Shown here: positions 61,447 through 64,000 of the stretch, one piece after another
How positions within the stretch are numbered: position 1 is the stretch's first letter
How the letters are laid out: each line of letters starts with the position of its first letter
Origin: Pseudorasbora parva
Taxonomy: Eukaryota; Chordata; Actinopteri; Cypriniformes; Gobionidae
Reading direction: 5' to 3'
DNA length: 64,000 nt
Assembly: GCF_024679245.1 (NCBI RefSeq)
Contig: NC_090173.1
Location: forward strand, 26,812,160-26,876,159
The notes under the pieces: generated by a model
Databases searched by the model: none
Seen by the model: only the letters and a program-made list of their open reading frames with translations
Told to the model about the DNA's origin: nothing
Translations under genes and position numbers: made by a program

Positions 61447-61571
61447 AGGATGGTACTCACAACAGGAAGTCCGATCGAACTCATCTGAGTCAAGCTCGTG
61501 AGCGCGGCCGCAGCGTTCTGTACCACCTGACCTGTCAGTTCACCAATAGGAGCAAAAGGAAGCTGCCGAAC
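61447..61571 (+). CDS. kcnh4: kcnh4 exon 4 (PAS-S1 linker)
   Basis: After acceptor gttgtgtcag the exon completes a Glu codon and reads DGTHNRKSDRTHLSQARERG then RSVLYHLTCQFTNRSKRKLPN, ending at phase 0 before gtaagc. The R-rich RSVL.HLT..F..R segment matches the ELK linker between PAS and S1 (human RSRTVLHRLTGHFGRR). It is basic and cytoplasmic. Confidence 0.9.
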
Positions 61572-63582
61572 GTAAGCAGTTGTGATGAAACTCACAATCT
61601 TTTTCACTAATTTTTGTGGTGATTTTTGTCATACAGTCTGATTTTTTGTCATAACCCCCCCCCCCCCCCCCCCCTTAATTTTCTTAATGACAATAATTAC
61701 AACATAATTGATAAAATTCTGATTCAAGAGGAATATCAAAAATCCCAGTCCTGACTGGATGAGAGGAGGAGCTGGGGATGGAGGAGGGTAAAAGCAACAC
61801 AATAACGCTGCTGTTAATACTGACTGAACCATATATATATAGTAATGCCGTGATAGGTGTATTCCTATAGGTAGATGTGGATCAGATGACATTCAGCTGA
61901 TGTAAGCTTGACTTACGTGACCTATCAGAACTAACGCTATGCTTGATTACATTGTAAAAGGGGGATGAATTGAGAAATCACCTTGAACTGACAGGGGCAT
62001 ATATATGACAGGGGAGCTAAAGCTCATTAAACATGCAAATCTTATCCAATCCTAGCCGTGGGCGTTTACTTCCAAGTCTCCAGTACGGCACGCCCATCAG
62101 AACCCAGCGTTCAGAAGACAGCCTTAAAACAAGTGTAGAAAATAGCCTATTCCTTATTAGTTATGATGTTTTTAAATGTAAAAAAAACACACAAACGTCA
62201 TTAGTTGACCTCAGACAACAGTATAAAAAAAAGAAAAAAGGCCAGTTCATGACACCTTTAAATTATGCTGACTGCTTCTTTTGCAAGTTGATTAATTGTT
62301 TATGGTTTTACTGGAAAACACATGAAAATACTGGTTTAAAAAAAAGGCCATTTTGCAGTGCATCAGATGAGATTCTTTGTTCTCTGCCATTTATGTTTGG
62401 AAATGTCTGACCTTACAAACCCATTGACACTTTTAAAGAGGAAATGTCCTTGTGCTTCCAGCTAACGAGATGAAACCGAAGTATAGCTGTTAAAATGAAA
62501 AGGTCAGACTCATTACATGTCTGGAATTGTATTGATATCTAGCAGAATATTCAGTATTTACGTCCAGCTGGTGATTCTTACTTTTATAAATAAAAATTCC
62601 AGACACCAGCCCTTTGTACAGGACAATCAGTCCTCATTGGAAAATAACACACAGTTCCCAGATCCTTGAATACTTGCATTATGATGTAACATGGATTTTT
62701 ATGCCTTCTAATACATTTTATGTAAACATGCATACAAAAACACATCTATTGAAATTCCATTGATAAAGAACTGTCTTGCATCTGTATGCTGTACACACCC
62801 ATTTGAAAAAAGTTCAAAACAGCCTATTCAATATTTTGTACTATGGCATTGGTTTGATTGAAAACGGTGGATTGTGAAAGGACATCACCTTAATATGGTA
62901 GAAAAAATGTAATAGACTATACTTAAAGGGATACTCCCCCCCACCCCCACCCCCACCCCCCGCCCCTGAAGAGACTTGTTTTATTTTTCTGTGAATTTCT
63001 CCATTTTTATTTTAAAGATTCAGATGGTTTTAACTGTGAGAACAAAACGTTAGCTGAAGGTCAATTTCTAGCAGCAAGGTATTGCAGCTCTGTCCGCCAA
63101 ACATTCTGAAAGGTTAATGTAGCTAGAAACTACTTTTGTTAGGCTACTATAGTTTTTCTTTTTAATGAGGTGAAAGCACATGCACATTGAACATTTGGGC
63201 ATGCTGGGACACCAGTTATTTTAAAAACTCCTATAATACAGGCACGACATGGCCCACATTCACACAAGTGACGCATTAAAGAATATTTGGATCAGCCGTT
63301 ATTAAAGTCAGAACACTACAGGCTAAAACACTGAATTACTAAGAAGAAATATGTATCATAAAAGCTGCATGAAAATAACTCTCAAATCGCAACTGCTGAG
63401 AAATAATTAGTTCGCACATAAAAAAGGAAATCCTTCCACTTAAGAGGCTCTTACTGATAGTGATTATGTCCTAGGTTCAAATAACTTTTTCCTTGTGAAA
63501 TGTGTAGGGTTTATTGTTCAGATACAGGCATGTTGGTTGGTTTAGAAATAAAAAGATGTTTCTTTTCATGTTCTTTTCACAG
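61572..63582 (+). other. kcnh4: kcnh4 intron 4
   Basis: A 2.0-kb phase-0 intron with a poly-C run at 61656-61674 and a C-rich stretch at 62937-62962. Otherwise AT-rich with nothing recognised. Confidence 0.7.
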
Positions 63583-63844
63583 CATGTTTTTTCACAGCCA
63601 ACTCTTCCGGAATACAAGGTGGCGTCGGTGCAGAAATCCCGCTTCATTTTGCTTCATTACAGTGTGTTCAAAGCACTGTGGGATTGGTTGATCCTCCTTG
63701 CGACATTTTATGTAGCTGTCACCGTCCCCTACAACGTCTGCTTCTCCGCCCCCGATGACAGCGAACACGACAACCCGGACTGTGACTCGGACTCCAGAAC
63801 CACCATCGTCAGCGACATAGCTGTGGAGATGCTCTTCATACTCG
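63583..63844 (+). CDS. kcnh4: kcnh4 exon 5 (S1, S1-S2 loop, start of S2)
   Basis: The acceptor ttcttttcacag precedes [20 protein letters not shown]; then [20 protein letters not shown] and [15 protein letters not shown] give transmembrane S1. An acidic extracellular S1-S2 loop follows ([19 protein letters not shown]), then [13 protein letters not shown] at the start of S2. The donor gtatgt follows 63844. The LPEYKVASV and S1 blocks match KCNH4. Downstream exons (voltage sensor, pore, CNBHD) lie beyond the window. Confidence 0.94.
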
Positions 63845-64000
63845 GTATGTGCCACTGTTGTTGATTTCGTGGAAAAAATGGTCTGGACTCCTACATTTAT
63901 CTGTTCTTGGGGTTTATTTCCACCTCTGTTCCATTTTTAAACAGTGTTAACTTCAGACATCTGCAGAGCTTAGAGCTGCTTTCACCTTAAACATGTTAAC

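Overview
This window is vertebrate nuclear DNA, most likely from a cyprinid fish (zebrafish/carp lineage). Evidence: split genes with GT-AG introns and no bacterial-type gene organisation; a high density of fish-type DNA transposons, MITEs, SINE tails and L2-like LINE ends; many long microsatellites; and a preprohypocretin whose extended orexin-A segment fits what I recall of the cyprinid form. Exon calls were made by reading splice sites, phase and similarity to families I know. No database search was run.

Three plus-strand genes are supported. (1) A PLCL/PRIP-type catalytically inactive phospholipase C has five coding exons (8424-10913, 19355-19558, 26250-26325, 33767-33876, 43383-43577). 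The first coding exon, with the N-terminus, was not found. The visible part encodes about 1,024 residues: PH, EF-hand region, X box, Y box, C2 and C-terminal tail. (2) hcrt (preprohypocretin/orexin) has exon 1 at 46479-46496, encoding only MDCTAK, and exon 2 at 49121-49567. It carries two amidated peptide ends, GILTLGKR and GILTMGKR. (3) The start of kcnh4, an ELK-type voltage-gated K+ channel, has exons at 52163-52238, 60832-61065, 61203-61334, 61447-61571 and 63583-63844. These cover the PAS/eag domain to S1 and the start of S2, and the gene runs off the right edge.

Layout: 1-8423 is repeat-rich sequence upstream of or inside plcl intron 1; 8424-43577 is plcl with repeat-filled introns; 43578-46366 is its 3' UTR and the intergenic region; 46367-49794 is hcrt, with an antisense LINE in its intron; 49795-52162 is intergenic sequence and the kcnh4 5' region; 52163 onward is kcnh4 with a repeat-rich 8.6-kb first intron.

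The hcrt-kcnh4 pair matches the mammalian 17q21 arrangement as I recall it. A plcl gene beside it mirrors the PLCL2-KCNH8 linkage on human 3p24, which suggests a third PLCL ohnolog kept in fish. Most remaining sequence is transposable element. Several insertions are nested and have readable target-site duplications: hAT in a TTAA element, hAT in Tc1, and TTAA elements inside other repeats. I found no CRISPR array, prokaryotic system, rRNA or intact tRNA gene. The strongest leads are the plcl paralog with its eroded active site, an extra amidation/dibasic site inside orexin-A, and a repeat-borne ORF with a splice donor.
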